Positions 1 through 9,566 of a stretch of DNA of 64,000 nt are shown piece after piece (the stretch's first letter is position 1; each line of letters begins with the position of its first letter). The notes beneath the pieces are model-generated. The model ran no database searches, was not told where the DNA came from, and saw nothing but the letters and a program-made list of their open reading frames with translations. Source of the DNA: Cupriavidus basilensis (GTDB lineage: Bacteria; Pseudomonadota; Gammaproteobacteria; Burkholderiales; Burkholderiaceae); contig NZ_JARJLM010000559.1 in assembly GCF_029335485.1 (NCBI RefSeq), positions 1 through 64,000 on the forward strand. The letters run 5' to 3'. The translations under genes and the position numbers were made by a program.

Positions 1-2
1 GG

Positions 3-1586
3 CTACGCCGGATCGTTTGCTGGTGCCTTCGCATTGAAGGCCTCTGCGCTCGGGGCTGATCCCGCTTCACTTCTTTCCTTCACCACGGCATACCTCGCCA
101 GCGTTTCCCTGCGCGCTACGTCGTGCTGCACGATCGGGCGTGGATAGTCCTCGCCAAGCCTGACTCCGGCTGCGGCCAGCACATTCTCCGACGCTGTCCA
201 CGGCGCATGGATGTACTTGTCCGGCAGCCGCGCCAGCTGCGGCAGGTATTTGCGGATGAACCTTCCCTGCGGGTCGAATTTTTCCGATTGCGTGATCGGG
301 TTGAAGATGCGGAAGTACGGCTGCGCATCGCACCCGGTGGATGCGGCCCATTGCCAGCCTCCATTGTTGGCGGAGAAGTCGAAGTCGTTGAGCTGCTCGG
401 CAAAGTACTGCTCGCCACGCCGCCAGTCCACGCCCAGGTCCTTGACCAGGAAGCTTGCCACCACCATCCGCAGGCGGTTGTGCATGTAGCCGCTCTGCCG
501 GATCTGCAGCATGGCCGCATCCACCAGCGGATAACCGGTCCGGGCGTCGCGCCAGGCCTGGAAGCAGCGCTCGCCGGTGGCGCCCCCGACCCAGCGGATG
601 GCGTCGTAGGCGGCGTGGAAGGCGCGACCTGCGGCGACCCGTGGATGGTGGTGCAGGATCATGAAATAGAAATCGCGCCAGATCAGCTCTGACAGCCAGG
701 TGGCGGCGCCTGCGCTGTCCGCGCCGCCGCGCAGCGTGGCAGCGTGGGCGGCGCGCACCAGCGTGCGGATCGACAGGGTGCCGAAACGCAGGTGCACCGA
801 CAGGTAGCTCGGGCCGCGCAGCGCGGGGTAGTCGCGCCGACGCGCGTAGTCGCCCATGCGTTCGCAGAATTCGTCAAATAGCGCGTGGGCGCCGGCGCTG
901 CCGGTGGGCATGGCGATCCCGGCAAGGTTGGCGGGCGCGAAGCCCAGCGCCTCCAGCGTTGGCAGTGGCCGCTCGTAAGCCGGGGGGAGGGGCGACAGGG
1001 ACGAGAAATAGGGCTCGACCGGGTAGGGCCTGAGGTCGAACGGGAGCAGGGCCTTGAGCCAGGCGTTCTTGTAGGGCGTGAACACCGAGAACGGCTTGCC
1101 CTGGCCGGTCAGGATCTCGTCGCGCTCGAAGATGACCTGGTCCTTGAAGCTGAAGAAGGCGCAGGAGCGGTCCGCCAGCGCCTGTCCGACCTCGGCATCG
1201 CGGGCCTGGGCGGCGGGCTCGTAGTCGTGGTTGACAAACACGGCTTCGGCGCCAAGCCCGGCGGCCAGTGCGGGCACTGACTGGCGCGCGTGCCCGTGCA
1301 ATACGATCAGGCCGCCGCCGGCGGCGCGCAGCGCGGTGTCCAGCGGCGCCAGCGAGGCGAGGATGAACTCCACCCGGCGGTCCGCGGACAGGCCCCGTGC
1401 CAGCAGGGGATCCAGGATCTCGCGGTCGAATACGAAGACGCACCATACCCGGCGGCAGTGCTTGAGGGCATAATGCAGCGCCGCATGATCGTCGGCGCGC
1501 AGATCGCGCCGGAACCAGACCAGGCCGCGCCCGAACCGCCGGTCGATCCGGTACGGCTGGCGTGCTTCGGCGGGTTGCGGGGGCAA
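3..1586 (-). CDS. phrB: Deoxyribodipyrimidine photolyase
   Basis: A 527-residue class I CPD photolyase of the cryptochrome/photolyase family, which repairs UV-induced pyrimidine dimers using blue light, FAD and an antenna chromophore. The N-terminal Rossmann domain begins with GLVWFRRDLRADDHAAL. The C-terminal FAD domain carries GYMHNRLRMVVASFLVKDL and DFDFSANNGGWQWAASTGCD, the conserved FAD- and DNA-binding segments. No ATG lies before the conserved N-terminus; a TTG at 1586 with GGAG about 9 nt upstream is the likely start. The stop is at 3-5, so the gene is complete. It diverges from rsuA. The family call is secure; lesion specificity is by family. Confidence 0.95.
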   Translation of the reverse strand: MPPQPAEARQPYRIDRRFGRGLVWFRRDLRADDHAALHYALKHCRRVWCVFVFDREILDPLLARGLSADRRVEFILASLAPLDTALRAAGGGLIVLHGHARQSVPALAAGLGAEAVFVNHDYEPAAQARDAEVGQALADRSCAFFSFKDQVIFERDEILTGQGKPFSVFTPYKNAWLKALLPFDLRPYPVEPYFSSLSPLPPAYERPLPTLEALGFAPANLAGIAMPTGSAGAHALFDEFCERMGDYARRRDYPALRGPSYLSVHLRFGTLSIRTLVRAAHAATLRGGADSAGAATWLSELIWRDFYFMILHHHPRVAAGRAFHAAYDAIRWVGGATGERCFQAWRDARTGYPLVDAAMLQIRQSGYMHNRLRMVVASFLVKDLGVDWRRGEQYFAEQLNDFDFSANNGGWQWAASTGCDAQPYFRIFNPITQSEKFDPQGRFIRKYLPQLARLPDKYIHAPWTASENVLAAAGVRLGEDYPRPIVQHDVARRETLARYAVVKERSEAGSAPSAEAFNAKAPANDPA

Positions 1587-1717
1587 GATCGGGGGCTCCG
1601 GGAAATGGGCGGAAGAAGCCTGTTACCCTAACATACCGGCGGATGAGCGCGGTGCCGATCCTGTCGCGCCGGCGCAGCAATCCAGTAACCCAGCATTCAG
1701 ATATCAAGAAGCAAGCC

Positions 1718-2431
1718 ATGGCCATGACACTCGACCGCATCCTCCAATCCCAAGGCTTCGGCACCCGCCGGTATTGCGGCGACCTGATCGGCGCCGGACT
1801 GGTGGAGGTCAACGGCGCCCTGTGCGAGGACCCGCGCGAGCAGTTCGAGGTCGACGGCTTGCGCCTGACCGTGGACGGCGAAGAGTGGATCGGCCACAGC
1901 AAGGCCTACCTCGTGCTGAACAAGCCGGTTGGCTATGAATGCTCGCAACGGCCGCGTCATCATCCCAGCGTGTACAACCTGCTGCCGGTGCCGCTGCGCC
2001 AGCGTGACGTGCAGGCGGTCGGCCGGCTGGACCAGGACACCACCGGGCTGCTGCTGCTGTCGGACGATGGCCAGTTCATCCATGCCCAGACCTCGCCCAA
2101 GAAGAAGGTGCCCAAGATCTACGAGGTGACGACCGCCGAGCCGGTCACCCAGGCACAGGTCGAGGCCCTGCTGGCCGGCGTGAAGCTGGACGACGAGCCG
2201 GCCCCGATCGCCGCCGCCGGCTGCGAGGCCACTGGCGAGCACAGCCTGCGCCTCAGCCTGACCGAGGGCAAGTACCACCAGGTCAAGCGGATGGTGGCGG
2301 CGGCCGGCAACCATGTGGCGGCGCTGCACCGCAGCGCCATCGGCGCGCTGGTGCTCGAGCCGACGCTGGCGCCGGGCGAATGGCGCTGGCTCACGGCGGA
2401 CGAGCTTGCCGCGCTGACGCGCAAGGAGTAA
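1718..2431 (+). CDS. rsuA: 16S rRNA pseudouridine synthase, RsuA family
   Basis: A 237-residue RsuA/RluB/E/F-type pseudouridine synthase that isomerises a uridine in rRNA (U516 of 16S for RsuA proper). An S4-like RNA-binding domain occupies about residues 3-50. The catalytic signature GRLDQDTTGLLLL follows, with the nucleophilic Asp near residue 105, and the C-terminal GKYHQVKRM motif is present. ATGs lie at 1718 and 1724; the longer form is chosen. The reading frame stays open upstream to 1562, but that part has no family similarity and overlaps the photolyase start. Which uridine is modified cannot be told from the sequence. Confidence 0.9.
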   Translation: MAMTLDRILQSQGFGTRRYCGDLIGAGLVEVNGALCEDPREQFEVDGLRLTVDGEEWIGHSKAYLVLNKPVGYECSQRPRHHPSVYNLLPVPLRQRDVQAVGRLDQDTTGLLLLSDDGQFIHAQTSPKKKVPKIYEVTTAEPVTQAQVEALLAGVKLDDEPAPIAAAGCEATGEHSLRLSLTEGKYHQVKRMVAAAGNHVAALHRSAIGALVLEPTLAPGEWRWLTADELAALTRKE

Positions 2432-2467
2432 GAAGGGCCGGCAGGGAAGCGCACCGGAGCGGATCCG

Positions 2468-2499
2468 GGATGCTGCAGTGCGGCATCCGCGAATCTTTT
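2468..2499 (+). terminator. Possible rsuA terminator
   Basis: Arms GGATGC (2468-2473) and GCATCC (2483-2488) enclose a 9-nt loop, with a T-rich TCTTTT run about 5 nt after the stem. It lies 36 nt past the rsuA stop and before yqgE. The stem is only 6 bp and the T-run is offset, so this is a weak call. Confidence 0.35.
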
Positions 2500-2534
2500 C
2501 CGGACGGATGGCAACGATTTGATAAAATGCAGGG

Positions 2535-3107
2535 ATGGCGACGCTGGAAGCCCCAATCAATCTCACCAATCAGTTCCTGATTGCCATGCCCGGCATGGCA
2601 GACCCGACTTTTTCGGGTTCCGTCGTCTACTTGTGCGAGCACAACGAACGCGGCGCGCTGGGCCTGGTGATCAATCGGCCTATCGACATCGACATGGCCA
2701 CCTTGTTCGACAAGATCGACCTCAAGCTGGAGATCCTGCCGGTGGCGCAGCAGCCGGTGTATTTCGGCGGCCCGGTGCAGACCGAGCGCGGTTTCGTGCT
2801 GCACGATCCGGTTGGCATCTATGTGTCGTCGCTGGCGGTGCCCGGCGGCCTGGAGATGACCACCTCCAAGGACGTGCTGGAGGCTGTCGCCAACGGCAGC
2901 GGCCCGCACCGCTTCCTGCTCACGCTGGGCTATGCCGGCTGGGGCGCAGGGCAACTCGAGGAAGAGCTCAGCCGCAACGGCTGGCTGACCGTCCAGGCCG
3001 ATCCCGAAATCATTTTCAGCGTGCCTCCCGAGGAACGCTTTGCCGCCGCCATACGCCTGTTGGGCATCGATTTCACCATGCTCTCGGGTGAGGCAGGGCA
3101 TGCCTGA
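2535..3107 (+). CDS. yqgE: YqgE/AlgH family protein (DUF179)
   Basis: A 190-residue UPF0301/AlgH protein. The hallmark N-terminus [20 protein letters not shown] is followed by [16 protein letters not shown]; the middle has YFGGPVQ and the C-terminal half has [11 protein letters not shown]. The biochemical role of the family is unsettled; it is nearly always next to yqgF, as here. An AGGG abuts the ATG and a TAAAAT box (2523-2528) lies 6 nt upstream, so the message may have almost no leader. It overlaps yqgF by 8 nt and probably heads the yqgE-yqgF-pyrR-pyrB run. Confidence 0.93.
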   Translation: MATLEAPINLTNQFLIAMPGMADPTFSGSVVYLCEHNERGALGLVINRPIDIDMATLFDKIDLKLEILPVAQQPVYFGGPVQTERGFVLHDPVGIYVSSLAVPGGLEMTTSKDVLEAVANGSGPHRFLLTLGYAGWGAGQLEEELSRNGWLTVQADPEIIFSVPPEERFAAAIRLLGIDFTMLSGEAGHA

Positions 3108-3537
3108 GGCAGGCGCGACGCCAGCGCCACGCCCGCTGCCCACCGACGGCACCGCCCTGGCGTTCGACTACGGCGAGAAGAAGATCGGCGTAGCGCTCGG
3201 CAATTTCATCACGCGCGAGGCGCGCCCGCTCACCATCCTCCCCAATATCACCGTGGAAGGCCGCTTCGAGGCGGTGGCTGCCCTGATCCGGGAGTGGTCG
3301 CCGGTGCTCCTGGTGGTCGGCATGCCGGTCAACCCGGAGGGCGGGGAGCAGCCGTCCATGCGGCTCGCGCGCCGCTTCGGCAACCAGATCCATGGCCGCT
3401 TCGGCTTGCCGGTGGAGTGGGTCGACGAGCGCTATACGTCCCGCCTGGCCCAGATGGCCGGAGCCCGGCCCGGCGCGCTCGACGCCGAAGCCGCCAGCAT
3501 CATCCTGCAACAGTACTTCGACCAGCATCCGCTATGA
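3100..3537 (+). CDS. yqgF: Putative pre-16S rRNA nuclease / Holliday junction resolvase YqgF
   Basis: A 145-residue RNase H-fold protein of the YqgF/RuvX family, implicated in pre-16S rRNA 5'-end maturation. Motifs are [16 protein letters not shown] with the first catalytic Asp, [14 protein letters not shown] in the middle, and WVDERYTS near the C-terminus. The ATG at 3100 is chosen because GAGGCAGGG lies just upstream and it overlaps the yqgE stop by 8 nt; an earlier in-frame ATG at 3040 would sit deep inside yqgE. It overlaps pyrR by the 4 nt ATGA, implying translational coupling. Confidence 0.93.
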   Translation: MPEAGATPAPRPLPTDGTALAFDYGEKKIGVALGNFITREARPLTILPNITVEGRFEAVAALIREWSPVLLVVGMPVNPEGGEQPSMRLARRFGNQIHGRFGLPVEWVDERYTSRLAQMAGARPGALDAEAASIILQQYFDQHPL

Positions 3538-4061
3538 CCCAGACTTCCTCTCCCGACGCCGAGGCGCTCTACCGCACGCTGCGCGACCAGGTGCAGGCCG
3601 CGTTGCCCGAAGCCGAACGCGCGCAATGGTCGGTGGCCGGTATCTACTCCGGTGGCGCCTGGATTGCCGAGCGGCTGGCCGCCGACCTGAAGCTCGATGG
3701 CCACGGGGTCGTCAACGTCGCCTTCCATCGCGACGACTATGCCAAGAAGGGCCTGCACAGCCAGGCCCAGCCCACCACGCTGCCTTTCGACGTGCAGGAC
3801 CGCAAGATCCTGCTGATCGACGACGTGCTGGCCACCGGCCGCACCATCCGCGCCGCCGTCAACGAGCTGTTCGACTACGGCCGCCCGGCCCGCGTGGCGC
3901 TGGCGGTGCTGGTGGACCGCGGTGGCCGCGAACTCCCGACGGCAGCCGATTTCGTCGCCGCGCATGTCGACCTGCCGCCCAAGACCACGCTGGTGCTGTC
4001 GCACGAGGGCGCCGGCGCGGACATGCGCTTCGCCTTCGCCAACGAGGCCACCGGCAACTAA
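3534..4061 (+). CDS. pyrR: Bifunctional pyr regulator / uracil phosphoribosyltransferase
   Basis: A 175-residue type I phosphoribosyltransferase. The PRPP-binding loop [17 protein letters not shown] and the flexible-loop region [15 protein letters not shown] match PyrR. In Gram-positives PyrR attenuates pyr mRNA; in proteobacteria the protein is retained directly before pyrB but a regulatory role is less certain. No obvious pyr attenuator hairpin is visible in the 94-nt pyrR-pyrB gap. The start shares ATGA with the yqgF stop. Confidence 0.92.
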   Translation: MTQTSSPDAEALYRTLRDQVQAALPEAERAQWSVAGIYSGGAWIAERLAADLKLDGHGVVNVAFHRDDYAKKGLHSQAQPTTLPFDVQDRKILLIDDVLATGRTIRAAVNELFDYGRPARVALAVLVDRGGRELPTAADFVAAHVDLPPKTTLVLSHEGAGADMRFAFANEATGN

Positions 4062-4155
4062 ACCTGCCTGCCAGCCCGGCCGGCCTGCGCGCGCCGGCCG
4101 GCAGGCTTCGGACCTGTACCTGTCATTCGCCACCGCCCGGCCCTTTCTACCTGCC

Positions 4156-5127
4156 ATGATCAAGACGTTCCGCAACCCGCAACTGACCAAGAACGGCGAG
4201 CTCAAGCACCTGCTGTCGATCGAAGGCCTGTCGCGCGAGATGATCGCGCACATCCTCGATACCGCCAGCCAGTTTGTCTCGCTGTCCGACTCCGACCGCG
4301 ATGTGAAGAAGGTACCGCTGCTGCGCGGCAAGAGTGTGTTCAACCTGTTCTTCGAGAACTCCACACGCACCCGCACCACCTTCGAGATCGCCGCCAAGCG
4401 GCTGTCGGCGGACGTGCTCAACCTGAACATCAACGCTTCGTCCACCAGCAAGGGCGAGTCGCTGCTCGACACCATCAACAACCTGTCGGCGATGTCGGCC
4501 GACATGTTCGTGGTGCGCCACGCCAGTTCCGGCGCGCCCTACCTGATCGCCGAGCATGTCGCGCCCCATGTGCACGTCATCAACGCCGGCGACGGCCGCC
4601 ACGCGCACCCCACGCAGGGGCTGCTCGACATGTACACCATCCGCCATTACAAGCAGGATTTCACCAAGCTCACGGTGGCCATCGTGGGCGATATCCTGCA
4701 CTCGCGCGTGGCGCGCTCCGACATCCACGCGCTGACCACGCTGGGCGTGCCCGAAGTGCGCGCCATCGGCCCGCGCACGCTGCTGCCTTCGGGACTGGAG
4801 CAGATGGGCGTGCGCGTCTTCCACAATATGGAGGAGGGGCTCAAGGGCGTGGACGTGGTGATCATGCTGCGCCTGCAGAACGAGCGCATGAGCGGCGCAC
4901 TGCTGCCGTCGGCGCAGGAATACTTCAAGGCCTACGGCCTGACGCCGGAGCGCCTGGCGCTGGCCAGGCCCGATGCCATCGTGATGCACCCGGGACCGAT
5001 GAACCGCGGCGTGGAGATCGACTCCGCCGTGGCCGACGGATCCCAATCCGTCATCCTCAACCAGGTGACCTTCGGCATTGCGGTACGCATGGCCGTGATG
5101 GGCATCGTGGCCGGAAACAATGACTGA
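4156..5127 (+). CDS. pyrB: Aspartate carbamoyltransferase catalytic subunit
   Basis: A 323-residue ATCase, the committed step of pyrimidine synthesis (carbamoyl phosphate plus aspartate to carbamoyl-aspartate). The carbamoyl-phosphate loop [44 protein letters not shown] and the aspartate-site [12 protein letters not shown] are all intact. The frame is open upstream from 3922, but the family N-terminus [10 protein letters not shown] starts at 4156. A metal-site-deficient dihydroorotase follows 63 nt downstream. The pairing is that of the ATCase/pDHOase complex known from Pseudomonas, so PyrB here probably needs PyrC' for assembly. Confidence 0.95.
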   Translation: MIKTFRNPQLTKNGELKHLLSIEGLSREMIAHILDTASQFVSLSDSDRDVKKVPLLRGKSVFNLFFENSTRTRTTFEIAAKRLSADVLNLNINASSTSKGESLLDTINNLSAMSADMFVVRHASSGAPYLIAEHVAPHVHVINAGDGRHAHPTQGLLDMYTIRHYKQDFTKLTVAIVGDILHSRVARSDIHALTTLGVPEVRAIGPRTLLPSGLEQMGVRVFHNMEEGLKGVDVVIMLRLQNERMSGALLPSAQEYFKAYGLTPERLALARPDAIVMHPGPMNRGVEIDSAVADGSQSVILNQVTFGIAVRMAVMGIVAGNND

Positions 5128-5190
5128 CAGCGCCCGGCCGACCCGGCCCAGGCAAGCCAGAACAACCGAATACAAGCCAAGCGACACGAT

Positions 5191-6465
5191 ATGAAGATCC
5201 ACATCAAGGGCGGCCGCCTGATCGACCCGGCCGCGAACGTCGATGCGCAGCAAGACCTTTACATCGCCGCCGGCAAGGTCGTCGGCGTGGGCAGCGCGCC
5301 GGCGGATTTCCATGCCAACAAGACCATCGACGCGACCGGGCTGATTGTCTGCCCCGGCCTGGTCGACCTGTCCGCGCGGCTGCGCGAGCCCGGCTATGAA
5401 TACAAGGCCACGCTCGAGTCCGAGGTGGCGGCGGCTACCGCCGGCGGCGTGACCAGCCTGGTCTGCCCGCCCGACACCGACCCCGTGCTCGACGAGCCCG
5501 GCCTGGTGGAAATGCTCAAGTACCGCGCCCGCACGCTCAACCAGACCCACGTCTATCCGCTGGGTGCGCTGACGCTTGGCCTCAAGGGCGAGACGCTGAC
5601 CGAGATGTCGCAGCTGACCGAGGCCGGCTGCATCGGCTTCTCGCAGGCCGAGGCGCCGATCCGCAATACCCAGGTGCTGCTGCGCGCGCTGCAATACGCG
5701 CAGACCTTCGGATTCACCGTCTGGCTGCGCCCGGAAGATCCCTACCTTGGCGGCGGCGTGGCCGCCAGCGGCGCGGTGGCGTCGCGCCTGGGCCTGTCCG
5801 GCATGTCGGTGATCGCCGAGACGGTGCGGCTGCATACGATTTTCGAGCTGATGCGCAGCACCGGCGCGCGCGTGCACCTGTGCCGGCTGTCCTCGGCCGC
5901 CGGCATCGAGCTGGTGCGCCAGGCCAAGCGCGAAGGCCTCGAGGTGACCTGCGACGTCAATATCCACCATGTGTCGCTGACCGACATGGATATCGGCTAT
6001 TTCAACTCGCAGATGCGTTTCTCGCCGCCGCTGCGCAGCGCGCGCGATCGCGACGCCATCGTGGCGGGCCTGTCGGATGGCACCATCGATGCGCTGTGCT
6101 CGGACCACACGCCGGTGGACGACGATGAAAAGCTGCTGCCCTTCGCCGAGGCATCGCCCGGCGCCACGGGCCTGGAGTTGCTGCTGCCGCTGACGCTGCG
6201 CTGGGCCGAAGAGCACAAGGTGCCGCTGTCCCGCGCGCTGGCCCGCATCACCGCCGAGCCGGCCCGCGTGCTGGGCCTGGCAGCCGGTACGCTGGCTGCG
6301 GGCAGCGCGGCCGACATCTGCATCTTCCATCCCGAGCAGGAGTGGAAGGTGGAGCGGCGCGCGCTCAAGAGCCAGGGCAAGAACTCGCCCTGGCTGGGCT
6401 ACGACATGCGTGGCCGCGTGCGCACCACGCTGGTCGGCGGCCACGTCGTCTACGAACTGCACTGA
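5191..6465 (+). CDS. pyrC: Dihydroorotase-like subunit PyrC' (metal site lost)
   Basis: A 424-residue amidohydrolase of the dihydroorotase family. Active enzymes carry PGFIDxHxHxREPG near residue 60. Here the segment reads PGLVDLSARLREPG, so both His of the HxH zinc motif are replaced. Later elements NIHHVSLTD and SDHTPVDDDEK persist. Length and the adjoining pyrB match the non-catalytic PyrC' proteins of Pseudomonas, which serve as scaffold for ATCase. The inference is a structural role, with a genuine dihydroorotase elsewhere in the genome. The ATG at 5191 is clear. Confidence 0.9.
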   Translation: MKIHIKGGRLIDPAANVDAQQDLYIAAGKVVGVGSAPADFHANKTIDATGLIVCPGLVDLSARLREPGYEYKATLESEVAAATAGGVTSLVCPPDTDPVLDEPGLVEMLKYRARTLNQTHVYPLGALTLGLKGETLTEMSQLTEAGCIGFSQAEAPIRNTQVLLRALQYAQTFGFTVWLRPEDPYLGGGVAASGAVASRLGLSGMSVIAETVRLHTIFELMRSTGARVHLCRLSSAAGIELVRQAKREGLEVTCDVNIHHVSLTDMDIGYFNSQMRFSPPLRSARDRDAIVAGLSDGTIDALCSDHTPVDDDEKLLPFAEASPGATGLELLLPLTLRWAEEHKVPLSRALARITAEPARVLGLAAGTLAAGSAADICIFHPEQEWKVERRALKSQGKNSPWLGYDMRGRVRTTLVGGHVVYELH

Positions 6466-6529
6466 GCGCCATGCCGGGCCAAATGGGCAAGGGCAAGACG
6501 ATTCGGGCAGGTTTGCCGGCGAGGCTTGC

Positions 6530-7381
6530 ATGATCCGGCTGCGCAAGATCGCGCTGGTCCTGCACCTGCTGCGCGGCCTGCTGACCTGCGCGGTGCTGTT
6601 CCCATGGCTGGGCGTGGCATCGCGGCAATGGCATATCCGCCGCTGGTCGCGGCGGCTGCTGCGGATCTGCGGGGTCACGGTCGAGGTGCAGGGGCTGCAG
6701 CCCGGACAGGCGGCGCCACGCGGCGCCATGGTCGTGTCCAACCATATCTCCTGGCTGGACATCTACGTCATCAATTGCTGGCAACCCGTGCGCTTCGTGG
6801 CCAAGTCCGAGATCCGCGACTGGCCCGTGATCGGCTGGCTGTGCGGGCAGACCGGCACCATCTTTATCGAACGCGCGCGCAAGCGCGATGCGCACCGCGT
6901 GCTGCACGCCATCACCGACGTGATGCTGCAGGGTGACCTGGTCTGCGTGTTCCCGGAGGGCACCACCACGGACGGCACCAGCGTGCTGCCGTTTCATGCC
7001 AACCTGATGCAGGCGCCGATCTCGGGCGGGCTGCCGGTGCAGCCGGTCGGGCTGGCCTACCTGGATGCCGCCACCGGCCAGTCAACCGTGGCACCGGCGT
7101 ATATCGGGGATCTGACCCTGCTGCAGACGCTGGATGCCATCCTACGGTCGCCGCCGATCATCGCGCGGCTGTGTTTCGCGCCAACCCTGAGCGCTTCCAG
7201 CGCCAGCCGGCGCGAGCTGGCCGAGGCCGCGCGGGAAGTGGTGAGCCATCTGAGCCAGGGTGCGCAGGCGCACGCTGCTGAACTGGCGGTGCGGGTCAAC
7301 GGCGAAGCCGGGACGGCAACAGTCCGGGAGGGTGAGAGCGGCGAAAGCGCCGCTTCGCACGTGCCGGCGGCCACGCCGTAG
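6530..7381 (+). CDS. plsC: 1-acyl-sn-glycerol-3-phosphate acyltransferase family
   Basis: A 283-residue LPLAT/PlsC-type membrane acyltransferase that would acylate lysophosphatidic acid or a related lipid. An N-terminal hydrophobic segment spans about residues 7-30. The catalytic HX4D motif is NHISWLD (His72, Asp77), and the FPEGTTTDGT block lies near residue 140. The ATG at 6530 follows pyrC' by 64 nt; an upstream in-frame start at 6410 would overlap pyrC' and lacks similarity. A paralogue such as an ornithine-lipid acyltransferase is possible. It converges with apaH. Confidence 0.88.
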   Translation: MIRLRKIALVLHLLRGLLTCAVLFPWLGVASRQWHIRRWSRRLLRICGVTVEVQGLQPGQAAPRGAMVVSNHISWLDIYVINCWQPVRFVAKSEIRDWPVIGWLCGQTGTIFIERARKRDAHRVLHAITDVMLQGDLVCVFPEGTTTDGTSVLPFHANLMQAPISGGLPVQPVGLAYLDAATGQSTVAPAYIGDLTLLQTLDAILRSPPIIARLCFAPTLSASSASRRELAEAAREVVSHLSQGAQAHAAELAVRVNGEAGTATVREGESGESAASHVPAATP

Positions 7382-7413
7382 GGCGGTTTGCCCCCGGGCC
7401 ACGGGCTTCGGCT

Positions 7414-8250
7414 TCAGGCGAGCGGGTCGCAATATTGCGGACACGCCACCTGGATCAACGAGCGCTGCGCCGGATCCCGCGCCAGCCGTGCCGCCGTCAG
7501 CTTGCCCCCCCAGACACATCCGGTATCCAGCGCCATGAGATTGGGTCGCATCACCAGCCCCAGCGTCGACCAGTGTCCGCATACGACCGTGGTGTCCTCG
7601 GTGCGCCGGCCGGGCACGTCGAACCAGGGCATATAGCCGGCCGGCATGCTGCCGGGTCCGTCCTTGGTCTTGAGATCCATCACGCCTTCCTCGTTGCAGA
7701 ACCGCAGGCGGGTGAGGGCGTTGACCACCACCCGCTGACGCTCGATGCCGCGCAGCCCTGCGTCCCATCGGTTCGCCGCATTGCCGAAGATGCCGCCCAG
7801 GAAAGCCTTCCAGCCGGGGCCGCGCAACTCGCGCTCCACTTCTCCGGCCAGTTCCATGACCTGCGCGGCCGTCCATTGCGGCAGCACGCCGGCGTGCACG
7901 AGCAGGAAGCCGTTTTCATGGATCGCCAGAGGCCGATGCCTGAGCCAGGTGATCAATTCGTTACAATCGGGGCTTTCGAGAATATCCCCCAGGGTGTCCC
8001 CGCGACCGGTTTTGCGCACGCCGGCGGCAACGGCCAGCAGGTGGATATCGTGATTGCCGAGCACGGATTCGGCGCGCTCGCCAAGCTGGCGTACGGTCCG
8101 CAGTGTGCGTGCCGAAGCCGGGCCGCGGTTGACCAGATCGCCGACGAAGCGCAGCCGGCTATCCGCGGGCAGCCGCTGGGTGATGAGTTCGTCCAGAGAG
8201 GCCGCGCAGCCTTGCAGGTCGCCGATGGCTAAATGTTGAGTATTAGTCAC
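7414..8250 (-). CDS. apaH: Bis(5'-nucleosyl)-tetraphosphatase, symmetrical
   Basis: A 278-residue metallophosphoesterase that cleaves Ap4A to two ADP. All calcineurin-like motifs are present: IGDLQGC, FVGDLVNRGP, VLGNHDIHLL, LLVHAGVLP and VVCGHWSTLG. The start is uncertain. No ATG exists near the N-terminus; GTG at 8250 gives a normal length, while a TTG at 8301 would add 17 residues and run through an inverted repeat. It converges with plsC and diverges from the polysaccharide locus. Confidence 0.92.
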   Translation of the reverse strand: MTNTQHLAIGDLQGCAASLDELITQRLPADSRLRFVGDLVNRGPASARTLRTVRQLGERAESVLGNHDIHLLAVAAGVRKTGRGDTLGDILESPDCNELITWLRHRPLAIHENGFLLVHAGVLPQWTAAQVMELAGEVERELRGPGWKAFLGGIFGNAANRWDAGLRGIERQRVVVNALTRLRFCNEEGVMDLKTKDGPGSMPAGYMPWFDVPGRRTEDTTVVCGHWSTLGLVMRPNLMALDTGCVWGGKLTAARLARDPAQRSLIQVACPQYCDPLA

Positions 8251-8273
8251 AAATTTGATTTGCCTGAATAATT

Positions 8274-8309
8274 GCACAATAAATTGGTTTTTTATTTCCA
8301 ATATTGTGC
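8274..8309. repeat. Inverted repeat in the apaH–rmlB divergent spacer
   Basis: Arms GCACAATA (8274-8281) and TATTGTGC (8302-8309) are perfect, and TTGG/CCAA extend the stem after a 2-nt bulge, with a 10-nt A/T loop. It lies in an AT-rich island of the 251-bp spacer (8251-8501) between apaH and the rml genes. It could be an operator or an RNA hairpin in the apaH leader. A TAGAAT box at 8385-8390 could be the -10 for rmlB but has no convincing -35. No JUMPstart-like element was recognised. Confidence 0.45.
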
Positions 8310-8501
8310 GGACAATTCGGGGAAGACGTTACAACAGGCTACAAAAAGATGTCAGTTCCGGGCAAGGCCCCGTCCCCGGTCGGATAGAATACCGCCACTT
8401 CTGCAGGTACTTAAGATCCCGCCGTCCCCACAATGGATCAAGGCGGGCGCTCGGCATTGGCCGGGCTCTCGAAATACATCGAAGGGCAGGGAGCGCAGCT
8501 T

Positions 8502-9566
8502 TTGTCTCATATTCTGGTTACTGGCGGTGCAGGCTTCATCGGCGCCAACTTCGTTCTGAACTGGCTGGGCGCCGACGGCGCCGACAGCATTGTCAATGTC
8601 GACAAGCTGACCTATGCCGGCAACCGCAAGACGCTCGCCTCGCTGGACGGCGACAGCCGTCATGTCTTCTCGCAGACGGACATCTGCGACCGCGCCGCGC
8701 TGGACCAGCTGCTGGCGACCTACCGGCCGCGCGCCGTGGTGCACTTTGCCGCGGAGAGCCATGTCGACCGCTCCATCCACGGCCCGGGCGAGTTCATCCA
8801 GACCAATATCGTTGGCACCTTCACGCTGCTCGAAGCGGTGCGGGCCTACTGGGGCGGGCTGGATGATGAAGCCAAGGCGGCCTTCCGCTTCCTGCACGTC
8901 TCCACCGACGAAGTCTTCGGCTCGCTCGAGGCCGGCGATCCGCAGTTCTCCGAGACCACGGCCTACGCGCCCAACAGCCCGTATTCGGCATCGAAGGCGG
9001 CGTCCGACCACCTGGTGCGCGCCTACCACCACACCTACGGGCTGCCGGTGCTGACCACGAACTGCTCCAACAACTACGGTCCGTATCACTTTCCCGAGAA
9101 GCTGATCCCGCTGATCATCGCCAACGCGCTGGGCGGCAAGCCGCTGCCGGTGTATGGTGATGGCCTGAACGTGCGGGACTGGCTGTATGTTGGCGATCAC
9201 TGCGCTGCCATTCGCGAAGTGCTGGCGCGCGGCCGTCTGGGCGAGACGTATAACGTCGGCGGCTGGAACGAGAAGACCAATCTCGACGTGGTGCACACGC
9301 TGTGCGACCTGCTCGACGAGCTGCGCCCCAAGGCGGCCGGCTCGTACCGGGACCAGATCACCTTCGTCAAGGACCGTCCCGGCCACGACCGGCGCTATGC
9401 CATCGATGCCCGCAAGCTGGAACGCGAACTCGGCTGGAAGCCGGCCGAGACGTTCGAGAGCGGCATGCGCAAGACCGTCCGCTGGTATCTGGACAATCAG
9501 GCGTGGGTGCAGGATGTGATGTCCGGGGAATACCGGAACTGGGTTGAGAAGCAATATGCAGCATAA
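8502..9566 (+). CDS. rfbB: dTDP-glucose 4,6-dehydratase
   Basis: RmlB, second step of dTDP-L-rhamnose synthesis (dTDP-glucose to the 4-keto-6-deoxy sugar). An extended SDR with NAD motif [11 protein letters not shown], the catalytic STDEVFG triplet, and [10 protein letters not shown] with the YxxxK pair. A TTG start at 8502 is preferred: GGGAG sits about 7 nt upstream, and it gives the usual 354 residues with [11 protein letters not shown] near the N-terminus. An ATG at 8433 would add 23 residues unlike the family. It overlaps rfbD by 11 nt. rmlA and rmlC are 12.5 kb away. Confidence 0.94.
   Translation: MSHILVTGGAGFIGANFVLNWLGADGADSIVNVDKLTYAGNRKTLASLDGDSRHVFSQTDICDRAALDQLLATYRPRAVVHFAAESHVDRSIHGPGEFIQTNIVGTFTLLEAVRAYWGGLDDEAKAAFRFLHVSTDEVFGSLEAGDPQFSETTAYAPNSPYSASKAASDHLVRAYHHTYGLPVLTTNCSNNYGPYHFPEKLIPLIIANALGGKPLPVYGDGLNVRDWLYVGDHCAAIREVLARGRLGETYNVGGWNEKTNLDVVHTLCDLLDELRPKAAGSYRDQITFVKDRPGHDRRYAIDARKLERELGWKPAETFESGMRKTVRWYLDNQAWVQDVMSGEYRNWVEKQYAA

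Noticed and set aside
4147..6762. An 871-codon minus-strand open frame over pyrB and pyrC'
   Set aside because: Antisense to two well-conserved genes and without family similarity; composition is His/Gln/Arg-rich like other shadows.
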